Part shown: one piece after another, positions 35,954 through 46,800 of the stretch | Layout: each line of letters starts with the position of its first letter | Numbering within the stretch: the stretch's first letter is position 1 | NCBI GenBank assembly: GCA_951635545.1 | Contig: OX620685.1 | Coordinates: 310,001-374,000 of the forward strand | Reading direction: 5' to 3' | Source of the DNA: CAG-873 sp910578365 | GTDB taxonomy: Bacteria; Bacteroidota; Bacteroidia; Bacteroidales; Muribaculaceae | Length of the DNA stretch: 64,000 nucleotides | Made by a program: the position numbers and the translations under genes | The notes under the pieces: generated by a model | The model's input: the letters and a program-made list of their open reading frames with translations, nothing else | Told to the model about the DNA's origin: nothing | Database searches by the model: none

Positions 35954-35985
35954 TTTGGCAGTCTGCAAAAAAATAGCTAAATTTG
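35954..35985 (+). promoter_or_regulatory. Promoter of tRNA-Ser
   Basis: TTTG at 35954-35957 and a TAAATTTG -7 box at 35978-35985 are 20 bases apart. The mature tRNA begins 15 bases beyond. Confidence 0.6.
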
Positions 35986-36000
35986 CACCCGAAATCCCGA

Positions 36001-36087
36001 GGAGAGATGCCGGAGCGGTCGATCGGGGCGGTCTCGAAAACCGTTGTGCCCTTACGGGTACCCAGGGTTCGAATCCCTGTCTCTCCG
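36001..36087 (+). tRNA. tRNA-Ser (anticodon CGA)
   Basis: An 87-base class II tRNA with a long variable arm. The acceptor stem pairs GGAGAGA with TCTCTCC, the anticodon loop reads CTCGAAA with anticodon CGA, and the T arm contains GGTTCGAATCC. CCA is not encoded. The 3' end lies beside an integrase gene, so this tRNA is the likely attachment site of the following element. Confidence 0.93.
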
Positions 36088-36101
36088 CTTGGAACAATCC
36101 C

Positions 36102-36141
36102 AATCCCCTGTAAATCCTTGATTTACAGGGGATTTTCTTTT
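36102..36141 (+). terminator. Rho-independent terminator after tRNA-Ser
   Basis: AATCCCCTGTAAATC pairs perfectly with GATTTACAGGGGATT over a three-base loop and is followed by TTCTTTT. Confidence 0.85.
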
Positions 36142-36165
36142 GGATGCAATGCCAAGATTTGACAC

Positions 36166-36238
36166 TGTTAGGCCATTGTTAGACAGAGTTGCCTAACAAA
36201 AACCTAACAGAAAAATCGGCAAACCTCAAATTGTTAGG
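36166..36238. repeat. Cluster of TGTTAGG/CCTAACA motifs, candidate integrase arm sites
   Basis: Five copies lie in 73 bases: TGTTAGG (36166), TGTTAGA (36177), CCTAACA (36192), CCTAACA (36203) and TGTTAGG (36232). Three point one way and two the other. They sit between the tRNA attachment site and the integrase gene, where arm-type binding sites for integrase and excisionase are expected. Confidence 0.5.
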
Positions 36239-36310
36239 TTTTTCAGTATAACAAACTGATTTGTCGTCATTTGGCAATGATTTGTCTACTCATACCTCAG
36301 AGTAATCAAT

Positions 36311-36318
36311 TAACTTTG
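36311..36318 (+). promoter_or_regulatory. -7 promoter box upstream of the integrase
   Basis: TAACTTTG fits TAnnTTTG and lies 128 bases before the integrase start, leaving a long leader. No further gene is seen in 36142-36445. Confidence 0.4.
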
Positions 36319-36445
36319 CGTTCGATTACCAATTGGATATGAGCCTACGGAGACAAATATCGGGATAGTTAAATATCCTTAACGCCTTTTTGCTCATTCC
36401 TGTTGGGGATCGCCACAAAAAATCCCAAACAAATCAAAAAGACGT

Positions 36446-37681
36446 ATGAGTAAAAGCACCCTCAAAATCCGTTTCTTCCTGCGAAGAAACCATGTCTATG
36501 CAGACGGAACGTGCTGCATCATGACAAGAATCACCATCAACGGAGAGAACACTAATTTCAGTTCTAAACTGAATGTCAATCCCAAACTGTGGGACACCAA
36601 GCAAGGCAAGGTCAGCGGCAAATCAAAAGTTGCCACTGAATTGAATGGACTTATGTCTGATATGGAGTCATCAATTCGTCAGATGTACTTCGATATGTCA
36701 AGATATGAAACTGTCACAGCCGAGAAACTCCGTAATGCCTTTATGGGGATTGTTCCGGAAAACCAGACGCTCATAGGGTTATTTACGGAACACATAGAGG
36801 AATGTCGTGCCCTTATAGGAATAAGCAAGACCCCTGCAACCGTCCAGAAATATGACCGCGCATTACGCAGAGTAAAGGAATTCATCAAGTTCAAGTATCA
36901 TCTTACGGATATGCCACTGCGCGATGTTAACCACAAATTCATTGTGGACTTGGAGACATATCTGCGTACAGTAAGCGGATGTAATGAGAATACCACAGCC
37001 AAGTTCATCCAAACATTCAAGGCGATTATCATAAAAGCCAAAAACAACGGTTGGATTATTGCTGATCCGTTTGCCAACTACAGAATCCGCATCAAGAGAG
37101 TAGATAGAGGCTATCTCACCGAAAAAGAGATTGCCACTATTGCTGAGAAAGAGTTTCCGACAAAGCGGCTGGAGCAGGTGCGCGACATATTCATCTTCTC
37201 ATGCTACACCGGATTGGCGTATATAGACATAAAAGAGTTGAAGAAAGAACATATCCAAACTTCCTTTGACGGCAATCAATGGATAATGACTCACAGGCAC
37301 AAGACGGGTACCCCGGTGAATGTGCCCTTACTCGCAATCCCACAGGAACTGATCAAGAAATACGAGGGGCAGGCTAAGGACGGTCTTCTGTTCCCCGTGT
37401 TGAGCAACCAGAAGATGAATGCCTATCTGAAGGAAATAGCCGTTGTATGCGGCATTGAGAAGAACATCACGTTCCACCTTGCCCGTCACACCTTCGCCAC
37501 AACCGTTACACTCTCACATGGTGTACCCATCGAATCAGTATCGAAGATGCTGGGTCATACCAATATTCAGACTACGCAGATATACGCCCGAATTACCAAT
37601 CAAAAAATAAGTAAGGATATGGCAGCACTCGCCGAGAAAATGGGAGGAAGCCTTGGGGTGTCAGCGTCAATTTCTAAATGA
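36446..37681 (+). CDS. Tyrosine site-specific integrase of a tRNA-Ser-associated element
   Basis: A 411-residue recombinase. The N-terminal arm-binding domain begins STLKIRFFLRRNHVYADGTC, then a SAM-like core-binding domain (about 105-200) and the catalytic domain. Box I reads CYTGLAYIDIKEL, with the first Arg replaced as in CTnDOT-type integrases. Box II is FHLARHTFATTVTLSHG, followed by LGHTNIQTTQIYARI with the Tyr nucleophile. It faces away from the tRNA 360 bases downstream of its 3' end. The opposite junction of the element is not in the window or has been lost; I did not find a second copy of the tRNA 3' end. Confidence 0.93.
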   Translation: MSKSTLKIRFFLRRNHVYADGTCCIMTRITINGENTNFSSKLNVNPKLWDTKQGKVSGKSKVATELNGLMSDMESSIRQMYFDMSRYETVTAEKLRNAFMGIVPENQTLIGLFTEHIEECRALIGISKTPATVQKYDRALRRVKEFIKFKYHLTDMPLRDVNHKFIVDLETYLRTVSGCNENTTAKFIQTFKAIIIKAKNNGWIIADPFANYRIRIKRVDRGYLTEKEIATIAEKEFPTKRLEQVRDIFIFSCYTGLAYIDIKELKKEHIQTSFDGNQWIMTHRHKTGTPVNVPLLAIPQELIKKYEGQAKDGLLFPVLSNQKMNAYLKEIAVVCGIEKNITFHLARHTFATTVTLSHGVPIESVSKMLGHTNIQTTQIYARITNQKISKDMAALAEKMGGSLGVSASISK

Positions 37682-37789
37682 ATGTTAACAAAATTCATAA
37701 ATAAAGGTGATATAGGCCTCTGAAATGGGGTGTTTTTATCCCAAAAGCATCAAATCTTATGGGTATATAAGGAAAAAATATATTAAAAG

Positions 37790-37824
37790 GAGCCGTAGAA
37801 CCTGTTTCTGCGGCTCTTTTTTTT
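37790..37824 (+). terminator. Rho-independent terminator after the integrase
   Basis: GAGCCGTAGAA pairs with TTCTGCGGCTC (one G-T pair) and is followed by eight T residues. It lies about 110 bases after the stop at 37681. The interval 37825-37931 shows nothing else. Confidence 0.85.
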
Positions 37825-37931
37825 GCCCATACATACCAATTTTGTTAAATGCTGTTAAGTATCGCCGTTAACTACCCCTACCTCATGGGTAGTATTAGGA
37901 AATGGTCATGGGATTATGAATTTACTTTGCG

Positions 37932-38324
37932 ATGTCAATAATGACAAGCAACACTAAAAATCCCAATATGAGCTACGTACTGATTGATGAAAAAAGACTG
38001 GAGCGGATTTCGGAAGGGATAACCTTCATAGCCGACTTCATACGCTCGATCTTTGAGGAAAAGACAAAGCGTGACACCGACCGTCTTCTGACAAACACTG
38101 AGGCTGCCGAACTGCTCAATGTCAGCACCCGGACACTTGCCCGTATGAGGGCTAATGGAAGCATAGCATATTCCATCGTGGAAGGTTCCTGCCGATATTC
38201 CTATAATGACATCTGGGATGCGGTTGAAAGATGCAAAATCAAGTCCACTCCAAGAATACAGGCTGAGTTTGAGCATAACTACCATGCTGTAATCTCTAAA
38301 AGGAACACGACATGGAGACGATAA
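37932..38324 (+). CDS. Small HTH protein of the tRNA-Ser element
   Basis: A 130-residue protein. Residues 1-50 are helical (LERISEGITFIADFIRSIFE), followed by a MerR/excisionase-like helix-turn-helix, RLLTNTEAAELLNVSTRTLA, then RMRANGSIAYSIVEGSCRYS. It is the counterpart of the gene at 10460-10819. It overlaps the next HTH gene by 13 bases, so both are made together. Such pairs control excision and transfer in Bacteroidales elements; the exact role here is inferred. Starts at 37932 or nine bases later are both possible. Confidence 0.75.
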   Translation: MSIMTSNTKNPNMSYVLIDEKRLERISEGITFIADFIRSIFEEKTKRDTDRLLTNTEAAELLNVSTRTLARMRANGSIAYSIVEGSCRYSYNDIWDAVERCKIKSTPRIQAEFEHNYHAVISKRNTTWRR

Positions 38325-38635
38325 CTATGGAGAAAGGCTCGTTCGAGCGTTGGATGCGGATGATTTTTGACCGCCTTGACCGTCAGGACAAGAAACTCGA
38401 TGCGCTCGCCAGACGCAACCAGCCGTCGCTTCCCGAAGTGCAGGGCGAGAGAGTGTATGATGTGCCGGCACTCGCCGAAGTGTTCAATGTGACAGCCAAC
38501 ACCATTTACCGCTGGAAACGCCTCGGGAGCATACCTCTCCGTAAAATAGGCGGAAAGCTCCGTATGCTGGAGCATGAGGTGGCGGAAATAATCACCAGTC
38601 CTGACAAGATGCAGAAATTGAGAGATTCGGAATAG
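38312..38635 (+). CDS. Small HTH protein of the tRNA-Ser element
   Basis: A 107-residue protein starting METITMEKGSFERWMRMIFD, with a helical N-terminus (DRLDRQDKKLDALARR) and a helix-turn-helix (VYDVPALAEVFNVTANTIYR, then WKRLGSIPLRKIGGKLRML). The IS21-truncated gene at 10456 has the same kind of start. It is coupled to the preceding HTH gene. Likely an excisionase-like or regulatory DNA-binding protein. Confidence 0.75.
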   Translation: METITMEKGSFERWMRMIFDRLDRQDKKLDALARRNQPSLPEVQGERVYDVPALAEVFNVTANTIYRWKRLGSIPLRKIGGKLRMLEHEVAEIITSPDKMQKLRDSE

Positions 38636-38677
38636 TTCCGGACCATAATAACCCACTAAAATCTTAATTATTTTCAA

Positions 38678-40096
38678 ATGGATCAAAACCAAGAAAAAGA
38701 AAAGGTACTGATTGCCCGAAACAACGAGACAGGGCAAATCGGCGCGGTGACGGGGCAGAATCCCGACGGCACACCGCAGATGGCCGATGTCAAGTCGGCG
38801 AAACTCAGCGATCTCGTGAAGTTCACAAAGGGTCAGAATCCGGTAGAGGCCTTTGTGTCAAACTTTCTCCGTCAGGCGAAGAATCCGTCCGTATTCGGTT
38901 TCTTCAGCGTCAATGCCGACGACTTCGGCACGGTAGGACAAGGTCTCGGCGCTTTGCTTGAATCGCCTGAGAAAAACAAGGAGATGCTGGCACCCTTCAA
39001 GGTGGAAGCGTCGGAGGTATCACAGTCGCAATCGCAGTCACAGCACAAGTATCAGGCAATCGACGGAAACAGCATTGACTGGGCTGCCTTCAAGGAGAAC
39101 TGGGGCGTTGACCGGGAGCAGCTTGAAAAGTCGGGAGATCTTGATAAGATGCTCAACTACGGCAAATCGGGGCTTGTGAAAATTCAGCCCACTCTTGCCG
39201 GAGAAAAGATGGAACTCGATGCCCGTCTGTCGTTACGCAAGGACACCAACGGCATGGTGAAACTCGTGCCCCACTTCATCCATCTGGAGCCGAATCTTGA
39301 AAAGGAATACCGTGGTCATCAGTTCACGGCAGAGGATAAGGCTCAGTTGCTCAACACCGGCAACCTCGGCAGGATTGTGGAGCTCAACGGCAAGGACGGT
39401 AAGAAGATACCTTCGTATGTCAGCCTCGACCGCCTGACCAACGAGATTGTGAGCCTTCCTGTGGACAAGTTGCACATTCGCGGCAATATCGGCAAGACAG
39501 TCCTCACAAAAGAGGAAATCGAGACGCTGAAAAGCGGTCTGCCACTCATCAACAAGGAAGTGAGTCTTCGCGAGGGCAAGACTTTCACAACCACTTTGCA
39601 GGTCAACGCCGACTCCAGATGCGTGGAGTTCGTTCCGAAAGCATGGCAGAAACACAACATGGTCGAGAAGCAACAGCAGCCGCAGGGCCAGCGTCAGCAG
39701 TCCTCCCAACAAAACAGCTGGACCGATGCCGAGGGCAATATCCGTCCTATCGGGAAATGGAAGGAAAACCGCTTCACCGAACAGCAGAAAGCAGATTATG
39801 TGGCAGGCAAGACGGTGGTGCTGGAAAATGCTGTTGACGCAAAGGGTCAGCCATGCACACTTTATTTGAAGTTCGACCCGGCTAAACAACGGCCTATCGC
39901 CTCAACCAAAAATCCGGATCTGGCACAGACCGTTGCACCGTCAAACGAGAGCGCTACGCAAATGGCGGTCAATAACGACGGCAGGACCAATGAAGCCACA
40001 AAGAATGTGAAGGAGCCGCTTCAACAGGGCCAGACAGCGCCAAAGAATGACAGCCAACAAAAACAGCAGCGAAAACCCAAAGGTCCGATAGTTTAG
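38678..40096 (+). CDS. DUF4099/DUF3945 protein of a conjugative element
   Basis: A 472-residue cytoplasmic protein. The N-terminal half (about 1-250) carries DUF4099-like features with SIDWAAFKENWGVDREQLEK and LDKMLNYGKSGLVKIQP. The central part (about 190-330) has the DUF3945 pattern, FTAEDKAQLLNTGNLGRIVE and LTKEEIETLKSGLPLINKE. The last 130 residues are Gln/Lys-rich and disordered. Both families are restricted to Bacteroidetes mobile elements and have no known function. The ACCCACTAAAATC leader before its start is shared with the DUF1896 gene. The three-protein group here (DUF4099, DUF1896, methylase-helicase) is a recurring set in such elements. Confidence 0.8.
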   Translation: MDQNQEKEKVLIARNNETGQIGAVTGQNPDGTPQMADVKSAKLSDLVKFTKGQNPVEAFVSNFLRQAKNPSVFGFFSVNADDFGTVGQGLGALLESPEKNKEMLAPFKVEASEVSQSQSQSQHKYQAIDGNSIDWAAFKENWGVDREQLEKSGDLDKMLNYGKSGLVKIQPTLAGEKMELDARLSLRKDTNGMVKLVPHFIHLEPNLEKEYRGHQFTAEDKAQLLNTGNLGRIVELNGKDGKKIPSYVSLDRLTNEIVSLPVDKLHIRGNIGKTVLTKEEIETLKSGLPLINKEVSLREGKTFTTTLQVNADSRCVEFVPKAWQKHNMVEKQQQPQGQRQQSSQQNSWTDAEGNIRPIGKWKENRFTEQQKADYVAGKTVVLENAVDAKGQPCTLYLKFDPAKQRPIASTKNPDLAQTVAPSNESATQMAVNNDGRTNEATKNVKEPLQQGQTAPKNDSQQKQQRKPKGPIV

Positions 40097-40150
40097 ACTT
40101 TGCCCGTAACGGCGCCACTAATCCACGCAATCCCAATATTCATTAACCCC

Positions 40151-40181
40151 GGTTGCAGGGGTGAGAAAAGCCCCTGCAACC
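40151..40181 (+). terminator. Terminator-like hairpin after the DUF4099 gene
   Basis: GGTTGCAGGGG pairs with CCCCTGCAACC around GTGAGAAAAG-type loop sequence. It lies about 55 bases after the stop at 40096. Confidence 0.65.
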
Positions 40182-40268
40182 ATAATATTATCTCCTATAA
40201 ATGCAGGATATATGTAGAGAATAAAAATAAATCGAGCCGTTCCCCATTCCCGGACCGAAGATATTTAT

Positions 40269-40393
40269 TATCTTTGCCACCGAATCCAATCATAAAATCT
40301 TTTTGATTCATCTGATTGGGATTTTAGTGGCGCCGTCTGGGAGGGATACCCGGACGGCTTTTCATTTACCCACCCACTAAAATCTCCAAAAAG
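40269..40393 (+). promoter_or_regulatory. Structured 5' leader of DUF1896/helicase operon
   Basis: A TATCTTTG -7 box (40269-40276) begins a leader of about 110 bases. GATTTTAGTGG (40320-40330) can pair with CCACTAAAATC (40374-40384), the segment just before the ATG at 40394. Inside this loop GCCGTCTGGG pairs with CCCGGACGGC (40332-40358), followed by TTTTC, as an attenuator would be. The outer pairing would hide the translation start region. This could be an RNA-level switch. Confidence 0.5.
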
Positions 40394-40840
40394 ATGAAAA
40401 ATCCAACACGCGAGGAAGAACTGTCGTTCTACTACCTCTACCTGAAAAATTATTTGGCATCGTACCGCTTTGAGGGCGTTACCGAGACTATGATACGCGC
40501 CCGCGCTGAAAAAGCCGAGGAAACATACGAAAACGCACGCCGCAACGGTGCCGAGGTTGACGAGGCACACGAGATGTCAATGGCCGCACTACTTGAAGGC
40601 TACCGATATTCCGAATACGAGATAATTATGGATGTCCTTGAAGAAGAGTTCAAGGATGATGTGAGTGAGGAGATGCGTCCGTTCATGGCGACATTCCTCC
40701 TGTCTTTCGGAATGGTTGAGAATGTGTTTGATAGTTATGACATTCAGGCAAACACGTTTGTAAACACCGCAACATATCACCAGCTTCGCTGCGAACTCAC
40801 CGGCATAATCTCCATAATACTCACTGAGAATGGCTTATAA
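40394..40840 (+). CDS. DUF1896 family protein
   Basis: A 148-residue acidic protein. It begins MKNPTREEELSFYYLYLKNY and shows the family's helical pattern (LRCELTGIISIILTENGL at the end). DUF1896 proteins occur beside helicase-methylase proteins on Bacteroidales conjugative elements; function is unknown. Its stop overlaps the start of the large methylase-helicase gene by 11 bases, so translation is coupled, and both lie behind a structured leader. A small partner or regulator of the large protein is possible, but not shown. Confidence 0.8.
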   Translation: MKNPTREEELSFYYLYLKNYLASYRFEGVTETMIRARAEKAEETYENARRNGAEVDEAHEMSMAALLEGYRYSEYEIIMDVLEEEFKDDVSEEMRPFMATFLLSFGMVENVFDSYDIQANTFVNTATYHQLRCELTGIISIILTENGL

Positions 40841-43800
40841 CCGTTTGCAGACGATGCGCGGAAACATCGAGGCGATACGCACGGCGTTTCGTCTCGGTGT
40901 TGAGAAGCGCGAACCCAGTGCAGAGGAAATGGAGGTGCTGGGCAGGTATGCCGGGTTCGGTGGGTTGAAATGTATCCTCAATGATGCCGACAGTCTTATG
41001 GATGCGGCAAAGTGGAGTAAATCGGACATTGAGCTGTTTGCCCCGACTGTAGAACTGCGTCAGCTTATACGAGAGTATTCAAAGGATGACCGAGAGTTTT
41101 CTCGCTATATGGACTCGTTGAAAACCTCGGTGCTGACGGCGTTTTATACTCCGTCGCCGGTTGTTGATGCTATCTTTGATACGCTCAAAGCCAACGGCAT
41201 TGAGGTGAAGAGGTATCTGGAGCCGAGTGCCGGACAGGGTGTTTTTGTTGACTCCCTCATGCGCGATTATCCCGGTGCCGAGGCTATGGCTTTTGAGAAG
41301 GATTTGCTTACAGGCAAAATCCTTGAAGCGCTGCACCCTTCCGTTTCCACAAGGATTGAAGGCTTCGAAAGGATTGAGCAGGACTACAACGGCTACTTTG
41401 ATGTGGCATGTTCCAATATCCCTTTCGGCGATTTCGCCGTGCCGGATCCCGTCTATGCCACGAGCAAGGAGTTGGCTTACAGACAATCGACAAAGGCTAT
41501 ACACAATTATTTCTTCCTCAAAGCACTGGACTCAGTGCGAGAGGGTGGATTGGTTGCCTTTATCACATCGCAGGGGGTAATGAACTCTGCTTCGCCATTT
41601 GTACGTGCGGAGTTGGTGAAACGTGCCGATTTGGTGACGGCATTGAGGTTGCCGAACAACACTTTCTCCGACAATGCCGGGACTGATACGGGCAGTGACC
41701 TGATTATTCTCCAGAAGCATAGCGGAAAAACCGTGTTGTCGGCTGACGAGGAATTTTTCGTCCAGTCGGTTGTTGACCGTGACAGCAAAGCTCCCACCAA
41801 CAAGTATTTCACCGCATTTCCTCAGAATGTGATTTGCACCGATGCGAGTGTAGGCACAGACCCATACGGCAAGCCCGCGCTTATCTACAAGCACAGCGGC
41901 GGAGTAGATGGCATCGCAAGGGATATTCGTCTGGCTCTTGACGAGTCACTGAAACTGCGTCTTGATAATGAGTTGTATAATTCGCAGGGGATAAAGCAGC
42001 TTTCGCCTGAACCCGCCAAGCCGGTACAATCCACCCAGACCAAGAAAATATCGGAGACTCCGATAATGAGGCAGTACACCGATATGAAGAAGCGTCACCC
42101 CGATGCTATTCTTCTTTTCCGTGTGGGCGATTTCTACGAGTGCATGGGTGAGGATGCGGTGAAGTCTTCGGAGATATTGGGTATCACATTGACAAGGCGG
42201 ATGAACGGCAAAGCCGGATCCATAGAGTTGGCTGGATTTCCGCATCATGCGCTCGACACCTATCTGCCCAAACTGGTAAGAGCCGGGCAACGTGTGGCAA
42301 TATGTGAGCAGCTTGAAGATCCGAAGCAGAAACAACATGAGGAATTTAAGCCTACCGAGGTTATAACTCCGCAACAAAAGCCGGAAGTAAAGCCCGCGCC
42401 TGAACCCACCTCCGCGCCAAAGGAACCCACCAGAGAGATTGAGACCGACGGCAGTCCTGATTACAATGACAACCCGGACCCGCGATTATTCGCCTACAAT
42501 CTTTTCGGTGAACTGGAGCCAATCGGAAAGCCCAAACGACAGCCGCGCCAACCGACACAGCCGAAGAATGAGGACAAACCGAAAGTTGAGCGTAAGCCGA
42601 CGGTGGATATTTCTCCAAAGGTACAATCTAAGTTCCGTCAGCTTACCGATAAGGAGCTGGAGTTTTACGGTTCTCTCAACTGGGATGACAATCCGCCCAT
42701 CAACGGTTTCTATGAAACTATGATGAGTATCGCCCACCGCCAACTCGCGGAGCATGAGGCGGCCCGAAAGGCGGAAGAGATTATAGCCAAAGACGCTGAA
42801 GTGGGCGTGAAGATTTCCCGTACCGAGGGCGATTTCATTCCGAAGCCAAGAGTGGCTGCATCAGCAGCTTCGGTATCGGAAGATAAGCCCGATATGTCGC
42901 CCCGTCCTTTCTCTGAGGATATTCAATTTTTCCACAAGAATGGTTCTATGGTCGTAGATAACGGTCAGGTCGGTTTTCTCTCAGAGGTCAAAAAGTACGG
43001 AGCATTATTCACTCCGTTGGCTCTCAAATCTGAACAGGAGAAACGAGCCATGCTGTATATCACCTTATCCGAAACGTATCAGCAACTCTACCATTACGAG
43101 GCTGAGACACACGAAGCAAGCGAACATCTCCGTGAACACCTCAACCAGTATTACGATGAGTTTGTGGACAAGTACGGCAACCTCAACGAGAAGCAGAACG
43201 CCAAGTTTATCCTTATGGATGCCAATGGGCGTGACGCATTGGCATTGGAACGCGGCGAGAACGGTATGTTTGTAAAGGCTGACATCTTCGGCCACCCCGT
43301 AGCCTTTGCGGTTGATGAGGTCACTTCGGTTGATACTCCTATGGAAGCTCTTTCCGCATCGCTCAATAAATACGGAGTGGTTAATTTAGAGTATATGGGC
43401 GGACTTGTAGATATGGACGAGGATACGCTTGTTGATTCACTCGAAGGTCACATCTATTACAATCCTCTTGTGGAGAATTACGAGATTGCAGACCGCTTCA
43501 TCGCCGGCAATGTGGTAAAAAAAGCCGAGGACATTCAAGCGTGGATAGATAAGGAGAACGACCGCATAAAGGGCTTCCCCGGATATGACGGTATAGAGCC
43601 GTATATCGAAATGGCGCAGGACTCGCTCAAAGCCTTGCAGGATGCAACTCCGAGAAAGATTACTTTTGATGAGCTTGACTTCAACTTCGGCGAGCGTTGG
43701 ATACCCACGGGCATATACTCCGCATACATGAGCCATCTCTATGGCACAAACGTGACGATAGCCTATTCTTCCTCGATGGACGAATATTCGGCTAAGGCTG

Positions 43801-46800
43801 ACCGTGGGAACATGAAGATATGGGAGGAATTTTGCGTGCGTGGCTATTACCGAACCTACGACGGCATGAACCTGTTGAAACACGCCCTGCATAACACCGT
43901 GCCGGACATTAAGAAGTCCATAGGCAAGGATGAGAACGGCAACGACATAAAGGTACCGGACAGCGAAGCGATACAACTCGCCAATACCAAGATTGACGAG
44001 ATACGCAACGGCTTTTCTGAATGGCTCGAAGCGCAGTCACCGGAGTTCAAGGAGAGGCTTGTTGACCTCTATAACCGCAAGTTCAACTGTTTCGTGCGCC
44101 CGAAATATGACGGATCTCACCAGACATTCCCCGACCTCAACATGAAGATGCTGGGCGACCGCTACGGGATCAGTTCCATTTACCAGTCGCAGAAGGATTG
44201 CGTGTGGATGCTGAAACAGAATGGTGGCGGAATTTGTGATTTTGAAGTGGGTTGTGGTAAAACGCTGATAATGTGTATTGCAGCGCATGAAATGAAGCGA
44301 TTGGGATTAGCTCACAAGCCGATGATTATCGGACTGAAAGCCAATGTCGCCGAGATTGCCATGACCTATCAGACAGCATATCCCAATGCCCGTATCCTTT
44401 TTGCCGATGAAAAGAGTTTCAAGGCGGAGAACCGTGTCGCTTTCTTCAACAATATCCGCAATAACGACTATGACTGCGTAATAATGTCGCACGACCAGTT
44501 CGGCAAGATACCGCAGTCACCGGAGATGCAGCAGCAGATTCTTCAGGCAGAGCTTGATACCGTCGAGGAAAATCTGAAAGTGCTGAAAGACCAAGGCAAG
44601 GACATATCCCGTGGTATGCTGAAAGGGCTTATCAAGCGTAAGGAGAACCTCACCGCCAAGATTGCCACAATCCAGCACCAGATGGAGGAAAAGAAGGACG
44701 ACATGGTGGACTTCAAACAGATGGGCATTGACCATATCTTCGTGGACGAGTCGCATCAGTTCAAGAATCTGATGTTCAACACCAGACATGACCGTGTGGC
44801 GGGATTGGGCAATTCGGAAGGCTCACAACGCGCCCTCAATCTTCTCTACGCCATCCGAACAATCCAAGAGCGGACTGGCAAGGATTTGGGCGCAACTTTT
44901 CTCAGTGGCACGACAATCTCCAACTCGCTCACGGAATTGTACTTGCTCTTCAAATATCTCCGTCCGAAAGAGCTTGAAAGGCAGGACATCAGATGCTTCG
45001 ATGCGTGGGCGGCCATCTTCGCCAAGAAGACGACTGATTTTGAGTTTAATGTCACCAATAACATAGTGGCGAAAGAGCGTTTCAGGTACTTTATCAAGGT
45101 GCCGGAGTTGGCTGCATTTTACAATGAGATAACAGATTACCGCACGGCAGAGGATGTTGGCGTTGACCGTCCGATGAAGAATGAGATACTGCATAATATT
45201 CCACCGACTCCGGACCAAGAGGCTTTTATCCAAAAGCTGATGGAGTTCGCCAAGACTGGCGATGCAAAAATCCTCGGTCGTGCGCCTTTATCGGACACTG
45301 AGGAAAAGGCGAAGATGCTCATTGCCACTGACTATGCACGAAAGATGGCTCTTGATATGCGCATGGTTGACCCCTCGTATGAGGATGATCCGAATAACAA
45401 GGCAAGCCACTGTGCTAAGATGATTGCAGAATATTACCGAAAGTATGACGCACAGAAAGGCACACAGTTTGTATTTAGTGATTTAGGCACATATCGCCCC
45501 GGAGAATGGAACGTGTATTCAGAAATCAAGCGCAAGCTGATTGAGGATTACGGTATTCCTGCCCACGAAATCCGCTTTATACAGGAGTGCAAGACGGAGC
45601 GTGCGAGAAAGGCTGTGATACAGGCGATGAATGACGGTGATGTGCGTGTGCTTTTCGGCTCTACCTCAATGTTGGGTACGGGCGTAAATGCCCAACGCAG
45701 AGCGGTTTGCATCCATCATCTTGATACGCCGTGGCGTCCCTCTGACCTCACTCAAAGGGACGGAAGAGCTATCCGCGCAGGTAATGAGATTGCCAAGTTA
45801 TACGCTGACAATAAGGTGGATGTGATAATATATGCCGTGGAGAAGTCGCTGGACTCTTATAAGTTCAATCTTCTCCATTGCAAGGCGACATTCATCGGCC
45901 AGCTCAAAAGCGGCGCATTGGGAGCGCGAACCATTGACGAGGGAGGAATGGACGAGAAATCGGGCATGAACTTCTCGGAGTATATGGCTATTCTTTCCGG
46001 CAATACTGACCTCCTCGACAAGGCGAAACTTGAAAAGCGAATAGCGGCACTTGAAAGTGAGCGTAAATCGTTCAATAAAGGGCGCGGCGATGCGGAGTTC
46101 AGGTTGCAGACCATCACCCACGACATTGCCAACAATGAGGCGACAATCGGACTGATGAAAGCCGACTGGGAGCGATACTCAAAAGTGGTGCAGCGTGACA
46201 AGGAGGGCACCCCTCTCAATAATCTCACGATTGACACTTGCAAGTTGACCGATGAGAAGAACATGGGTGTGCATCTTCAGGGATTGGCACAACGTACCGA
46301 CACACACGGCCAGTACCAACGTGTCGGCGAGGTTTATGGCTTCCCGATCGCCATTATCTCGGAACGAGTGTTGGACGAAGGCAGTGAGAAAGTCCAGAAC
46401 CGCTTTGTGGTCGAAGGCAACTACAAATACAAGTTCAACAACGGCTACATAGCCATGTCGGACACCCATGCCGCCTGCATGAACTTCGTCAACGCTCTGG
46501 AGAAGATTCCCGGCATCATCGCCCAGTATGAGGAACGAACCGTCAAACTCAAAGCCGATGTTCCGACCCTCGAAGGAATCATGTCGAAGAAATGGGGCAA
46601 GGAGGACGAATTGAAGCAACTCAAATCCGACCTCGCCGCCCTCGACCGAAAGATCCAAGCCGAAATTGCCCCTAAACCCGAACAAGCCGACGGTGTTGAG
46701 AACAAGAAAGCCGAAGCTAATACCATTGATGCTCCCTCAACGGAAGCAAAGAAGTCAATGGTTGCAGAACCGATAATAGATTATACCTCTGTCAATGTAA

